A stretch of 64,000 nucleotides of DNA, from the NCBI RefSeq assembly GCF_019236175.1, contig NZ_JAFAJM010000005.1, positions 248,001 through 312,000 of the forward strand. Reading direction: 5' to 3'. The stretch comes from Chryseobacterium sp. GTDB taxonomy: Bacteria > Bacteroidota > Bacteroidia > Flavobacteriales > Weeksellaceae. Under the pieces are notes generated by a model. That model ran no database searches and was not told the DNA's origin. It saw only the letters and a program-made list of their open reading frames with translations. Every line of letters starts with the position of its first letter. Positions within the stretch are counted from its first letter, which is position 1. The translations under genes were made by a program, and so were the position numbers. Below are positions 43,028-51,067 of this stretch, piece by piece.

Positions 43028-43599
43028 TTATAAATAGTGTATCAAAAAATAAAATCTGAATCCAAAATCTTCTTCATGATAAATTTTAAAACCAAATTTT
43101 TCATAAAAAGAGAGATTTATAACGGTTAATGTTTCCAAACAAATAGCTTGTTTCTTTCCTGAATAATAATTAATAATTTTATTCATAAAAGCACTACCAA
43201 TACTACTACCCTGCGAATTAACATCTACCCCGATAAACCAGAGATGGATATAGTCAATATTTTTGGGTAGATACATTTGCATAATTTTTTCTTTATAAAT
43301 GACTTTTTTCAAATTATCTAATCCTACAACATTTTTGACAAGCAAAATATCTAACCAAAGGGGATAAAGAAAGTTTTTCTTTGTTTGCAGTGGATCTAAT
43401 AATATACAGCAGGTATTATTTAAATCATTAAGCCCAACATCTCCGTAGCGTTTTCTTTTGCAATAGAATAATCAATAAGTTTCGAAATCAACACTTTTTC
43501 ATTTTTTATTTTAAGAATATAATTCACTGACTTATTATTAAAAAGCCCCACTTCGTATTGCCTTTGCAACAGGCAACTCTTTTTCTTGTATTTTTTCAT
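43028..43599 (-). pseudogene. GNAT-like acetyltransferase broken by a one-base frameshift
   Basis: From the ATG at 43599 (MKKYKKKSCLLQRQYEV) the frame runs 59 codons to a TAA, ending ...ENATEMLGLMI. One base over, the same stretch reads GLNDLNNTCCILLDPLQTKK and joins, still open, to the 105-residue frame ending at 43028. That part contains the GNAT-like LWFIGVDVNSQGSSIGSAFM and ETLTVINLSFYEKFGFKIY. The break is at the GGG of 43433-43435 (minus strand); a fourth G would restore a protein of about 190 residues. It is a pseudogene, a sequencing error or a phase-variable site. Confidence 0.82.
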
Positions 43600-44012
43600 T
43601 TAAAATTAATTAACATGTTTTCAATATTCATCAAAAGCAAAAAAGTAAAATAAAAAAACTTAAATAAAACATAAATAACTGAAAAACAAAAATTTACGTC
43701 ATTTTATTCAAGTACTAATTTACAAAAAAAAGCAAAATTTCGCAGACGTATTGAGCCTGAAAATCTATTTTACAAAATGCTAAAAATCAACAAAATAAAA
43801 TCCTTAAATTCTCTACACCGTGAAATTAAGGGTAAATTAAGTAAGAAATTTTATGTTTTTTTGTAGATACTGAGTAAGTTTAAACAAACAAAACACAAAT
43901 GTTTATTTTTTGTATGCGTACAGTGCAAATATAAATATGATGCTGATCAGCAAATTCCCATGTCAGGGATTATATGACAAAATAATACTATTAAATTTAA
44001 AATCTTAGCAAA
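43600..44012. other. 413-base AT-rich intergenic region upstream of the peptide locus
   Basis: No gene is seen. Contents: a minus-strand TATATTTG (43926-43933) pointing towards the acetyltransferase, a perfect 12-bp palindrome TGCTGATCAGCA (43941-43952), and several near-matches to the -7 box on the plus strand (for example around 43902-43912). The promoter of the peptide genes must be here but cannot be fixed. Confidence 0.5.
43941..43952. promoter_or_regulatory. Perfect palindrome, candidate operator of the peptide locus
   Basis: TGCTGATCAGCA, 61 bases before the first peptide start, GC-richer than its surroundings. A dimeric regulator site is possible. Confidence 0.35.
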
Positions 44013-44183
44013 ATGAATTTAAAAAAATTAAACGTAGTAGAGCTTGACGCTCAAGAGTTAAAAGAAACTGAAGGAGGATGGTGGCAAGCCGCTTTAGTTG
44101 CATTAGGTATCTCTGCTATTAGCAACTGGGGGGACATTCGTGAAGGATGGAGTGATGGAGGAAGTGGACATCCAAGACACTAA
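44013..44183 (+). CDS. Double-glycine leader peptide 1 (bacteriocin-like precursor)
   Basis: 56 residues. Leader MNLKKLNVVELDAQELKETE followed by GG (21-22) matches the leader pattern cut by C39 peptidases (hydrophobic residues at V8, L11 and L16, then Glu, then GG). Predicted mature part of 34 residues: WWQAALVALGISAISNWG, then DIREGWSDGGSGHPRH, an amphipathic/hydrophobic helix and a glycine-rich tail containing a GxxxG (GWSDG). No Cys, so no disulfide or lanthionine. First gene of the locus; the matching exporter lies 2 kb downstream. No known bacteriocin family was recognised. Confidence 0.8.
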   Translation: MNLKKLNVVELDAQELKETEGGWWQAALVALGISAISNWGDIREGWSDGGSGHPRH

Positions 44184-44192
44184 TTAATCCAA

Positions 44193-44309
44193 ATGAAAAA
44201 AAACAAGATGAGTTTTACAAGTATAGTCATCAATATAATGATTTTTGCTCTCGTGTTGGCTTTCATGCAATACAGTCCTGAATTATATAGAACAATAAAA
44301 AAATTTTAA
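44193..44309 (+). CDS. 38-residue single-helix membrane peptide, candidate immunity protein
   Basis: MKKNKMSFTS, then a hydrophobic helix (about 11-26, IVINIMIFALVLAFMQ) and a basic tail (YRTIKKF): a single-pass membrane peptide with no GG site. It lies 9 bases after peptide 1 and 4 bases before peptide 2, so it belongs to the same transcript. Small membrane peptides in such a position often give self-immunity; here this is inference. Confidence 0.6.
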   Translation: MKKNKMSFTSIVINIMIFALVLAFMQYSPELYRTIKKF

Positions 44310-44313
44310 ACAA

Positions 44314-44481
44314 ATGAAAAATATAGAATTAATAGATTTAACAGAAAATGAGTGTTTATCAATTAGTGGAGGTGAATCTGCTTGGTATTGGGTCGCTTAT
44401 GGAGCAAGGCGTGCTGTTGCATTTATGTCAGATGTAAATGACAGTATTCAAGGTGGTGGTGGATATTACCAAAGATGGTAA
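44314..44481 (+). CDS. Double-glycine leader peptide 2 (bacteriocin-like precursor)
   Basis: 55 residues. Leader MKNIELIDLTENECLSIS followed by GG (19-20), shaped like the leader of peptide 1. The predicted mature part of 35 residues, ESAWYWVAYGARRAVAFMSD then VNDSIQGGGGYYQRW, is aromatic- and glycine-rich with a GxxxA (GARRA). The only Cys is in the leader. Two different cores from one operon would fit a two-peptide (class IIb-like) bacteriocin or a signal pair. Confidence 0.8.
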   Translation: MKNIELIDLTENECLSISGGESAWYWVAYGARRAVAFMSDVNDSIQGGGGYYQRW

Positions 44482-44507
44482 TATAATTTGAAAAAGTCAA
44501 TAAAATT

Positions 44508-44536
44508 AATCTGCCTCTACATCTGAGGCAGATTTT
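44508..44536 (+). terminator. Stem-loop between peptide genes and export genes
   Basis: Perfect 10-bp stem AATCTGCCTC / GAGGCAGATT with a 7-base loop and a short TTTT, 26 bases after peptide 2. The short T run suggests partial termination, leaving some read-through to the export genes. Confidence 0.65.
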
Positions 44537-44589
44537 CATAAAAAAGAACTGATAAATAAATTTTTGTCTCCTGTTTAGTGCGTTTTTTT

Positions 44590-45018
44590 ATGAAAAGAGT
44601 CTTTATTTTATTTTTGTGTTGCTTGGCTATCTCTATTGGGGTCAGCTATAGTTTTAATTTTTTTAACGATCATTTCTTTCACTTTAAAGCAAGTGGAAAC
44701 CAAGACGAAGAGGTTCCTACATTTTACATATTATTGTTGGGCCCATTATTAGAAACTGTAATTTTTCAATACGTTGTGTATAATTTTTTGTCATACATAA
44801 AAATTAAAAAAGATTGGATTTGCATCATCTTAATGAGTTTGATTTTTTCATTGGTACATTATTACAGTATTTTTTATGTGTTAATGGTTTTTTTTAGTAG
44901 CCTTGCATCACATTATTTTTACATTACTACTTTAAAGAAAAATGCCATACTGTCATTTTTCGGTACGTTTCTTCTTCATTCAATGTATAATTTATTTGGT
45001 TATTTATTCGTGGTATAG
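44590..45018 (+). CDS. CPBP-family membrane protein (bacteriocin immunity candidate)
   Basis: 142 residues from the ATG at 44590; a GTG at 44578 is the alternative. Four hydrophobic segments. CPBP/Rce1 motifs are present but worn: LLETVIFQYV in place of EExxxR (first Glu kept, second Glu and the basic residue replaced), then FSLVHYYS (FxxxH) and LLHSMYNLFG (HxxxN). CPBP proteins in bacteriocin operons often give self-immunity, and its place between peptides and exporter fits. A protease role cannot be excluded. Confidence 0.75.
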   Translation: MKRVFILFLCCLAISIGVSYSFNFFNDHFFHFKASGNQDEEVPTFYILLLGPLLETVIFQYVVYNFLSYIKIKKDWICIILMSLIFSLVHYYSIFYVLMVFFSSLASHYFYITTLKKNAILSFFGTFLLHSMYNLFGYLFVV

Positions 45019-45046
45019 AAAGATTTGAACATTAAAAAATTCACAA

Positions 45047-46126
45047 ATGAAACATACCATTTACATAAGCATTCTATTCTTTATTATTCTTGCCTTAGCC
45101 TTATTACCAATAATAAAAGTCCCAATTTCCTCTTCATCAAGAGGTATGATACGATCTGTTCAGGAGAACACTAAAATTTCTGCCATTGTTTCAGGGAGAA
45201 TTATTTATAGTAAACTGGAAAAAAATAATCAGGAACTCAAACAAGGTGATACATTGCTCATCGTAACAGCAGAACAGTTGAATACTCAAAAGAATTTACA
45301 GAACAGCCAAAGTTCAGATTATTCAGCACAATTACAGGATTTAAATAAGCTTACTAAAGGCCAAATTTCAGGTTTACAAACCGGGCAATACCAGAGAGAA
45401 TTATCTGCCATGCAGGAAAAAATTGCTCAGGTACAAACACAATTGTCTTTAGCTCAAAAAGATTTTGACAGGGCAGCTACCCTTTATAAACAGGGAGTAG
45501 TCCCCAAAGCAGAATATGAAAAATTTTTCTATAACCTTCAAGGACTTAAAAACCAGATTGCAGGGATAAGAGAACAGCAAATTGCTCAATGGCAAACGCA
45601 GAAGAGAGAAGTAGAAAGGCAAATCCGTTCTTTAGGCTCAGAAGTACATCGTATTAATCAGGAACAAAAAAATTATATCATCACAGCACCCATTTCCGGA
45701 AGGCTTGTTAATTTCTCCGGAGTACAGAAAAATAATTTTCTGACGCAAGGACAAGACATAGGGGAGATTTCACCGGAAGTTTCCCTAGTTGCAGAATGTT
45801 TAGTTTCACCAAAAGATATAGGTTTTATTCACAAAGGACAAAATGTAAAATGCCAAATCGACACTTATAATTATAACCAATGGGGATTATTAGAAGGCAG
45901 GGTTTCTGAAATAGATCAAAATATTAAAATTAATGAACAAACCGGCGAGGTATTCTTTAGGGTTCTCTGCCAAATGAACAAAAACTACTTACAATTGAAA
46001 AACGGCTACAAAGGGCAAATTGATAAAGGAATGACTTTTACAGCACGCTTCCATTTAATTAACCGCACGTTATGGCAATTATTATTTGACCGTGTAGATG
46101 ATTGGTTTAACCCAAAATTGAAATGA
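45047..46126 (+). CDS. HlyD-family membrane fusion protein
   Basis: 359 residues. One N-terminal membrane segment (about 5-22: ISILFFIILALALLPIIKV), a biotinyl-lipoyl-like half (SAIVSGRIIYSKLEKNNQEL), a long coiled coil (about 90-205) and the second lipoyl/beta-barrel half (ITAPISGRLVNFSGVQ, DIGFIHKGQNVKCQIDTYNY). It bridges an inner membrane ABC exporter to an outer membrane channel (TolC type, not encoded here). Directly upstream of the C39 ABC exporter gene. Confidence 0.92.
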   Translation: MKHTIYISILFFIILALALLPIIKVPISSSSRGMIRSVQENTKISAIVSGRIIYSKLEKNNQELKQGDTLLIVTAEQLNTQKNLQNSQSSDYSAQLQDLNKLTKGQISGLQTGQYQRELSAMQEKIAQVQTQLSLAQKDFDRAATLYKQGVVPKAEYEKFFYNLQGLKNQIAGIREQQIAQWQTQKREVERQIRSLGSEVHRINQEQKNYIITAPISGRLVNFSGVQKNNFLTQGQDIGEISPEVSLVAECLVSPKDIGFIHKGQNVKCQIDTYNYNQWGLLEGRVSEIDQNIKINEQTGEVFFRVLCQMNKNYLQLKNGYKGQIDKGMTFTARFHLINRTLWQLLFDRVDDWFNPKLK

Positions 46127-46171
46127 TGAAATCAAAGATTCCATCTGCCCAATAAAAATAAACATAAGCAC

Positions 46172-48331
46172 GTGAAAAAAAATATATTGATAAAACAGCA
46201 TGATATTAAAGATTGTGGTGCTGCTTGTCTTGCTTCCGTAGCGATTCATTACGGACTTAAAATGCCAATTGCCAAAATCAGGCAAATCTGCCATACCGAT
46301 ACAAGAGGGACAAATATTTTAGGTTTAATACAGGGATTGGAACAAATGGGCTTCAATGCAAAAGGGGTAAAAGGTGGTGTTGATGCCTTGCCGGAACTTC
46401 CATTGCCAGCTATTGCCCATGTTATTGTTAATGAACAAATGCATCATTATACAGTTATTTATAAAGTTTCGAAAGATAAGATAACCGTGATGGATCCTGC
46501 AAGAGGGAAATTGGAGGAACATAAAATAGAAGATTTTTCAAAAATGTGGACAGGTGTTCTTATCCTATTGGAAACCAATGAGTATTTTGAACAAAGAAAT
46601 GAAAAAACAGGCCTCTACAAAAGATTCTGGAACTTAATTCAACCGCACAAAAGTATCTTAATCCAAGCTTTATCAGGAGCATTAATGTATACTATTTTAG
46701 GGTTGTCAACCTCTATTTATATTGAAAAAGTAACAGATTATGTTTTGATAGACGGAAATAAACGTCTGCTCAATTTACTTTCTGTTGGAATGATTGTTAT
46801 ATTGTTCTTTCAGGTTTTTATTGGAACAATAAAAAGTGTATTAGTATTGCAGACAGGGCAAAAGATGGACAAACACCTGATTCTCGGTTATTACAAACAT
46901 TTATTAAAACTTCCGCAGCGCTTTTTCGACACCATGAAAGTCGGAGAAATCATTTCAAGGGTGAATGATGCTGTCAAAATAAGAACATTTATCAATGATG
47001 TTTCTATACAGATTTTTGTAAATTTATTTATCATTATTTTTTCGTTTACTTTAATGTTTACCTATTATTGGAAGCTGGCATTAATTACAGCGCTAGTAAT
47101 TCCTTTTTATTTTTTAGTCTATTGGATTACTAATAAATTGAACAAAAAAGCAGAACGGCAATTAATGGAGGAAAGTGCAGAGTTAGAATCTCATTTGGTT
47201 GAATCCATCACTTCTGTGAAAACGATAAAACAATTTGGAGTAGAAACTTTTGCAAATAATAAAACAGATAATGCTTTTTCGAAACTATTAAAAACAATTT
47301 ATACTTCGGTTATGAATACCTTATTTTCAGGCAATTCATCCGAGTTTTTATCAAGAATATTCACTATTATATTGCTTTGGGCGGGTTCAGGTTATGTTAT
47401 TGACCGGGTAATAACTCCCGGAGAATTACTGTCTTTTTACGCCTTGATTGGATATTTTACAAATCCTGTATCACAGTTAATAGGAATGAATAAAACGATT
47501 CAGAATGCTTTGATAGCTGCAGACCGTCTCTTTGAAATCATGGATCTGGAACGGGAAGAAAATACCGAAAAATTAGATCTTACAAAAGATAATATTGGAG
47601 ATATACAATTCAAGGAGGTAAGCTTTAGCTATGGTAGCAGAACCGAAATTTTCTCCAACTTTAATTGTCTCATAAAAAAAGGACAAACAACAGCTATTGT
47701 TGGAGAAAGTGGTAGTGGTAAAACAACTTTAGCTTCTCTGGTTCAGAATTTATATCCGCTCAAAGCAGGGAAAATTATGATTGAAGATTATGACATCAGT
47801 TATATTTCCAACTATTCTTTAAGGAATTTAGTGTCTGTAGTTCCACAGCAGATCGATTTATTTTCAGGAAATGTAATAGAAAACATTGCTTTAGGAGAAG
47901 ATTTTCCCAATGTACAGCGAATTTTACATATTACAAAGAAGCTTGGGATACTTACTTTTGTAGAAAATCTTCCCAACGGATTTCAAACATATTTAGGAGA
48001 AAACGGAGCATTACTCTCCGGTGGCCAGAAACAAAGAATTGCCATTGCAAGGGCTTTGTATAAGAATCCTGAAATATTAATTTTAGATGAAGCTACTTCT
48101 TCATTGGATACAGAATCGGAATTAATTATTCAAAAAACTTTACAAGAATTCAGAAATCAAGGGAAAACTATGATTGTTATTGCCCATCGATTGAGTACTA
48201 TCGCAAATGCTGATACTATTTTGGTAATGAAGGCCGGGCAGATTATTGAAAAAGGCAACCACAACGAACTTCTAAACAAAGATTCTGTATATAAATCCAT
48301 GTGGGAAAAACAAAGTAAAAATCTGAACTAA
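46172..48331 (+). CDS. Peptidase-containing ABC transporter (C39 leader peptidase plus exporter)
   Basis: 719 residues, GTG start. N-terminal C39 peptidase (about 8-140): catalytic Cys15 in KDCGAACL, His in MHHYTVIY (about 91-98), Asp in VMDPARGK (about 108-115). A six-helix ABC membrane domain follows (about 155-440), then the ATPase: Walker A GESGSGKTT (about 510-518), signature LSGGQKQR (about 614-621), Walker B ILILDEATSSLD (about 634-645). Such proteins cut double-glycine leaders and export the peptide. The two GG peptides upstream are its evident substrates. Confidence 0.96.
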   Translation: MKKNILIKQHDIKDCGAACLASVAIHYGLKMPIAKIRQICHTDTRGTNILGLIQGLEQMGFNAKGVKGGVDALPELPLPAIAHVIVNEQMHHYTVIYKVSKDKITVMDPARGKLEEHKIEDFSKMWTGVLILLETNEYFEQRNEKTGLYKRFWNLIQPHKSILIQALSGALMYTILGLSTSIYIEKVTDYVLIDGNKRLLNLLSVGMIVILFFQVFIGTIKSVLVLQTGQKMDKHLILGYYKHLLKLPQRFFDTMKVGEIISRVNDAVKIRTFINDVSIQIFVNLFIIIFSFTLMFTYYWKLALITALVIPFYFLVYWITNKLNKKAERQLMEESAELESHLVESITSVKTIKQFGVETFANNKTDNAFSKLLKTIYTSVMNTLFSGNSSEFLSRIFTIILLWAGSGYVIDRVITPGELLSFYALIGYFTNPVSQLIGMNKTIQNALIAADRLFEIMDLEREENTEKLDLTKDNIGDIQFKEVSFSYGSRTEIFSNFNCLIKKGQTTAIVGESGSGKTTLASLVQNLYPLKAGKIMIEDYDISYISNYSLRNLVSVVPQQIDLFSGNVIENIALGEDFPNVQRILHITKKLGILTFVENLPNGFQTYLGENGALLSGGQKQRIAIARALYKNPEILILDEATSSLDTESELIIQKTLQEFRNQGKTMIVIAHRLSTIANADTILVMKAGQIIEKGNHNELLNKDSVYKSMWEKQSKNLN

Positions 48332-48419
48332 CTTTCACAAATAAATAGATATATTAATTGATGAATACTTAAACTGCTTTTGCTTATTTTCAAATTTCTA
48401 TAATCAGTAAAAATCATAA

Positions 48420-48452
48420 AAAAAACCTCCTTCTGTACGAAAGAGGTTTTTA
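48420..48452. terminator. Bidirectional terminator after the peptide-export locus
   Basis: AAAAACCTC pairs with GAGGTTTTT around an imperfect loop, with A and T runs on both sides, between convergent genes. Confidence 0.75.
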
Positions 48453-48474
48453 TTTATCTTGAAAATATTCTGAT

Positions 48475-48675
48475 TTATTTCTTTACACCGATTCTGCTCC
48501 AGGTATCCATTACGAAAAGAAGGATAAGACCAATTGCAGCAGCGGCAGCTGAGAATACGAACTTCAGGTTATCTTCATCACCCAGGATATCTGTCTGTTG
48601 CCAGTCAATAGCGTAAAGATTAATGGCGATGAATACGATGAACAGTACTAAAAATACTTTATAAAACTTCTTCAT
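48475..48675 (-). CDS. Small two-helix membrane protein
   Basis: 66 residues with two hydrophobic segments (about 5-21 and 39-57) separated by a polar, acidic stretch (DWQQTDILGDEDNLKF). It starts 5 bases after marC ends and is likely co-transcribed with it. No family name recognised; similar small proteins are common in Flavobacteriia. Confidence 0.7.
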   Translation of the reverse strand: MKKFYKVFLVLFIVFIAINLYAIDWQQTDILGDEDNLKFVFSAAAAAIGLILLFVMDTWSRIGVKK

Positions 48676-48680
48676 GACTC

Positions 48681-49283
48681 TTAAAAATTAATATAATTCT
48701 GCACCAGTTGAGCAAAATTTGCAGTGAATAATTTAATTGAAATAGCCAAAAGGATAATACCGAAAACTTTCTGAAGGATCATGAGCGTAGCATCCCCAAT
48801 TTTTCGTTCCAGCCATTTCGCTGATTTCAGCACCAAATATACGAAAATTGTATTAAGAATAATTCCGCAAATAATATTAATATCATGAAATTCAGCTCTG
48901 AGCGATAGCGCTGTAGTTAATGTTCCGGCACCTGCAACCAACGGAAATGCGATGGGAACGATGGATGCGGCTTTTGCTTCCGTTGTTTTATTGATCTCAA
49001 TTCCTAAAATCATTTCCAGCGCTATGACAAAAATCACAAAAGCTCCGGCAATGGCAAAGGAGTTTACATCTACTCCGATAAGTTTAAGAATTTTATTTCC
49101 TACGAACAGAAACACAATCATAATTGCTCCGGCAGTAATGGCAGCTTTTCCGGCTTCAATCTGTCCGAACTTCTGTTGAAGGCTTACAATAACAGGTACA
49201 GAGCCGATAATATCAATAACGGCAAACAGAACCATAAAGCTGGTCACAATCTCTTTAAAAGAAAAACCATCAAAAATTTCCAT
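48681..49283 (-). CDS. MarC-family membrane protein
   Basis: 200 residues with six membrane segments. Family features: FMVLFAVIDIIGSVPVIVSL (about 17-36), the region ALEMILGIEI (about 88-97) and SIVPIAFPLVAGAGTLTTAL (about 107-126), whose PLVAGPG-like loop is MarC-typical. MarC relatives were once tied to antibiotic resistance, but their function is not established. A -7 box upstream suggests a promoter separate from the Bat operon, whose last gene ends 45 bases away. Confidence 0.9.
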   Translation of the reverse strand: MEIFDGFSFKEIVTSFMVLFAVIDIIGSVPVIVSLQQKFGQIEAGKAAITAGAIMIVFLFVGNKILKLIGVDVNSFAIAGAFVIFVIALEMILGIEINKTTEAKAASIVPIAFPLVAGAGTLTTALSLRAEFHDINIICGIILNTIFVYLVLKSAKWLERKIGDATLMILQKVFGIILLAISIKLFTANFAQLVQNYINF

Positions 49284-49305
49284 CTCTTTGTAATTAAAAA
49301 TTTCG

Positions 49306-49313
49306 CAAAAATA
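49306..49313 (-). promoter_or_regulatory. -7 box of marC
   Basis: TATTTTTG on the minus strand, 22 bases before the marC ATG, in the gap after batD. Confidence 0.5.
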
Positions 49314-49327
49314 TGAAAATAAACTGA

Positions 49328-51067
49328 CTATTTGCTAATTTGTGAATATAAATTAACAATTGTTTTCAAAAGTTCTTCAAGACCTTCATGAGATTTCGCA
49401 GGAGAATATTTCTCTATCTGAATTTTCTGCTGAAGGCTTGCATATTCTTCTGCAACTGAAGAACCTTTGTAACTTTCAAGAAAAGTCTTAAACTCCGTAA
49501 CAGAGCCCTGGAAATACTGTCCTCGTACTTCCTGATCCAGCTCTTCCATCGTATCAAAGAACTTTTCATATTCTCCGTTATCTTTAAGGTTTTCCAGATA
49601 ACTGAAATAATCATTAATATCTGTTTTCAGCAATTCTTTGATTTCTTTTTCTGTTTCAGCCACAGAACCCAAAGATTTTGACGCTACATTTTCTCTAACT
49701 AATGCTCGTTTTTTTTGCCAAGTTTTAAATGAAATATATACAATAAATAATCCTAAAAGAATAACAATATTCGTCAAAAGTATATTCCAATGGAATTTAT
49801 TTTTCTCTTTTACTTTTAATGAAGTTGTTTTTAAAACCGGTGTATTAACCGTCTCTAAAAGGTTATTGGTATATTCATTTACTTTTTCTACAGTAGAACG
49901 GGCTTCAAGTACCTGTTCATGAGAGAAGGCATTTACAGCCAGTGTTTTCTGCCCAAGATCTATATATTCCTTATTTTCAGGATTAAAGAACGCAAATTGT
50001 TCGGTTTTAATAGAAATTACTCCCGCTTTTTTAGGGATAATTACGTAGCTGGCAAGAATTTCTCCTTTCATCCCTGCAGATCCCGGAGCTACTTTAGAGG
50101 TAATTTTAGGGGCAAAAACTTCATAATCCGGAGAAGCAGCTATTTTAGGAAGCTCCATATCCGGTAAGTTACCTTCACCTGAAACCCTTACAACCACATT
50201 CATTGGTTTTTTCGCTTCAGGTTTTTCTTTGGATGTATTGTACACATTGACCTTAAAGTTTCCGACTGCATTTTTAAAACATTCGGGAGCCCCATCCGGT
50301 AGTTTTCTTACTGTAATCTTTACTTTATTGGAGACAATCTTGTTTTTATTGGAATAAGAACTTACGGAGGCCGATACAGGCGGAACTTCTACAAAGCCGG
50401 CCTCATTCGGGAATACCATAAAAACAGCCAGTACTTGTGATGCCATATTCCCTGAACCTGAAGGATCAATTTCCGATTTATTAAAATTAACCGGGTGCAC
50501 ATTGATATTATCCTGTTCAGGAAGACGAATATTTTTAACCTTTCTGAGGTTGTCTACATTACGGGAGTAAACTTTCAGAACAGCTATGGTTGGCTGATCC
50601 TGATAAACGTCCCTGTCTTCTATCTCCATATTCAGATATACCTCATTGGAAGTATTGGCTGCCAAAGATTTTTTCTCGGTAACATCCTTAACGTTGACTT
50701 CGAAAGGTTCTGTTTTATAAATTTTATTATTGACTGTAACCAGCACCGAACCGATTTTCACCTTTCCTTTTTTCTTGGGTTCAAGGGCAATCCGGGATAC
50801 TTTTTGAGTAATCAGGGTATTTGTTGCAGGATCAATGAATGTATTGGTAACGGATCCGCTTCCTATAATATTGAATTTTGAAAGATCCGGAAGCTGCAAT
50901 CCGGTTTGCTGTACAAGATCACTGCCGTTGAGTTCTAAAATAATGGTAAGGTTAACAATATCTTTTCCGCCATATTCCGATTTATCTGCATCCAGGGAAA
51001 GATTTACCTGTCCGTAAGTAATTACGGATGCTAAAGTAAGCAATATGTAAATCAATTTGTGCTTCAT
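49328..51067 (-). CDS. batD: BatD family protein
   Basis: 579 residues from the ATG at 51067; the longer frame starts at a TTG just upstream. A signal peptide (about 1-20, YILLTLASVITYGQ) is followed by several Ig-like beta domains (about 22-400). One membrane helix (about 430-450, LLTNIVILLGLFIVYISF) leads to a cytosolic helical tail. BatD is the periplasmic/membrane partner of the BatA-BatB vWA proteins. Its start codon overlaps the batC stop by one base. Confidence 0.9.
   Translation of the reverse strand: MKHKLIYILLTLASVITYGQVNLSLDADKSEYGGKDIVNLTIILELNGSDLVQQTGLQLPDLSKFNIIGSGSVTNTFIDPATNTLITQKVSRIALEPKKKGKVKIGSVLVTVNNKIYKTEPFEVNVKDVTEKKSLAANTSNEVYLNMEIEDRDVYQDQPTIAVLKVYSRNVDNLRKVKNIRLPEQDNINVHPVNFNKSEIDPSGSGNMASQVLAVFMVFPNEAGFVEVPPVSASVSSYSNKNKIVSNKVKITVRKLPDGAPECFKNAVGNFKVNVYNTSKEKPEAKKPMNVVVRVSGEGNLPDMELPKIAASPDYEVFAPKITSKVAPGSAGMKGEILASYVIIPKKAGVISIKTEQFAFFNPENKEYIDLGQKTLAVNAFSHEQVLEARSTVEKVNEYTNNLLETVNTPVLKTTSLKVKEKNKFHWNILLTNIVILLGLFIVYISFKTWQKKRALVRENVASKSLGSVAETEKEIKELLKTDINDYFSYLENLKDNGEYEKFFDTMEELDQEVRGQYFQGSVTEFKTFLESYKGSSVAEEYASLQQKIQIEKYSPAKSHEGLEELLKTIVNLYSQISK

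Noticed and set aside
43028..43345. The 105-residue frame as a complete small gene
   Set aside because: It is the 3' part of a longer acetyltransferase; the 5' part reads on in the next frame and joins at a GGG run.
44013..48331. Lanthipeptide or other modified-peptide cluster
   Set aside because: No modification enzyme is present and the mature parts contain no Cys; only leader cleavage and export are supported.
42140..48331. Integrative element or prophage
   Set aside because: No integrase, transposase, phage gene, tRNA or flanking repeat was found; only composition and content hint at transfer.
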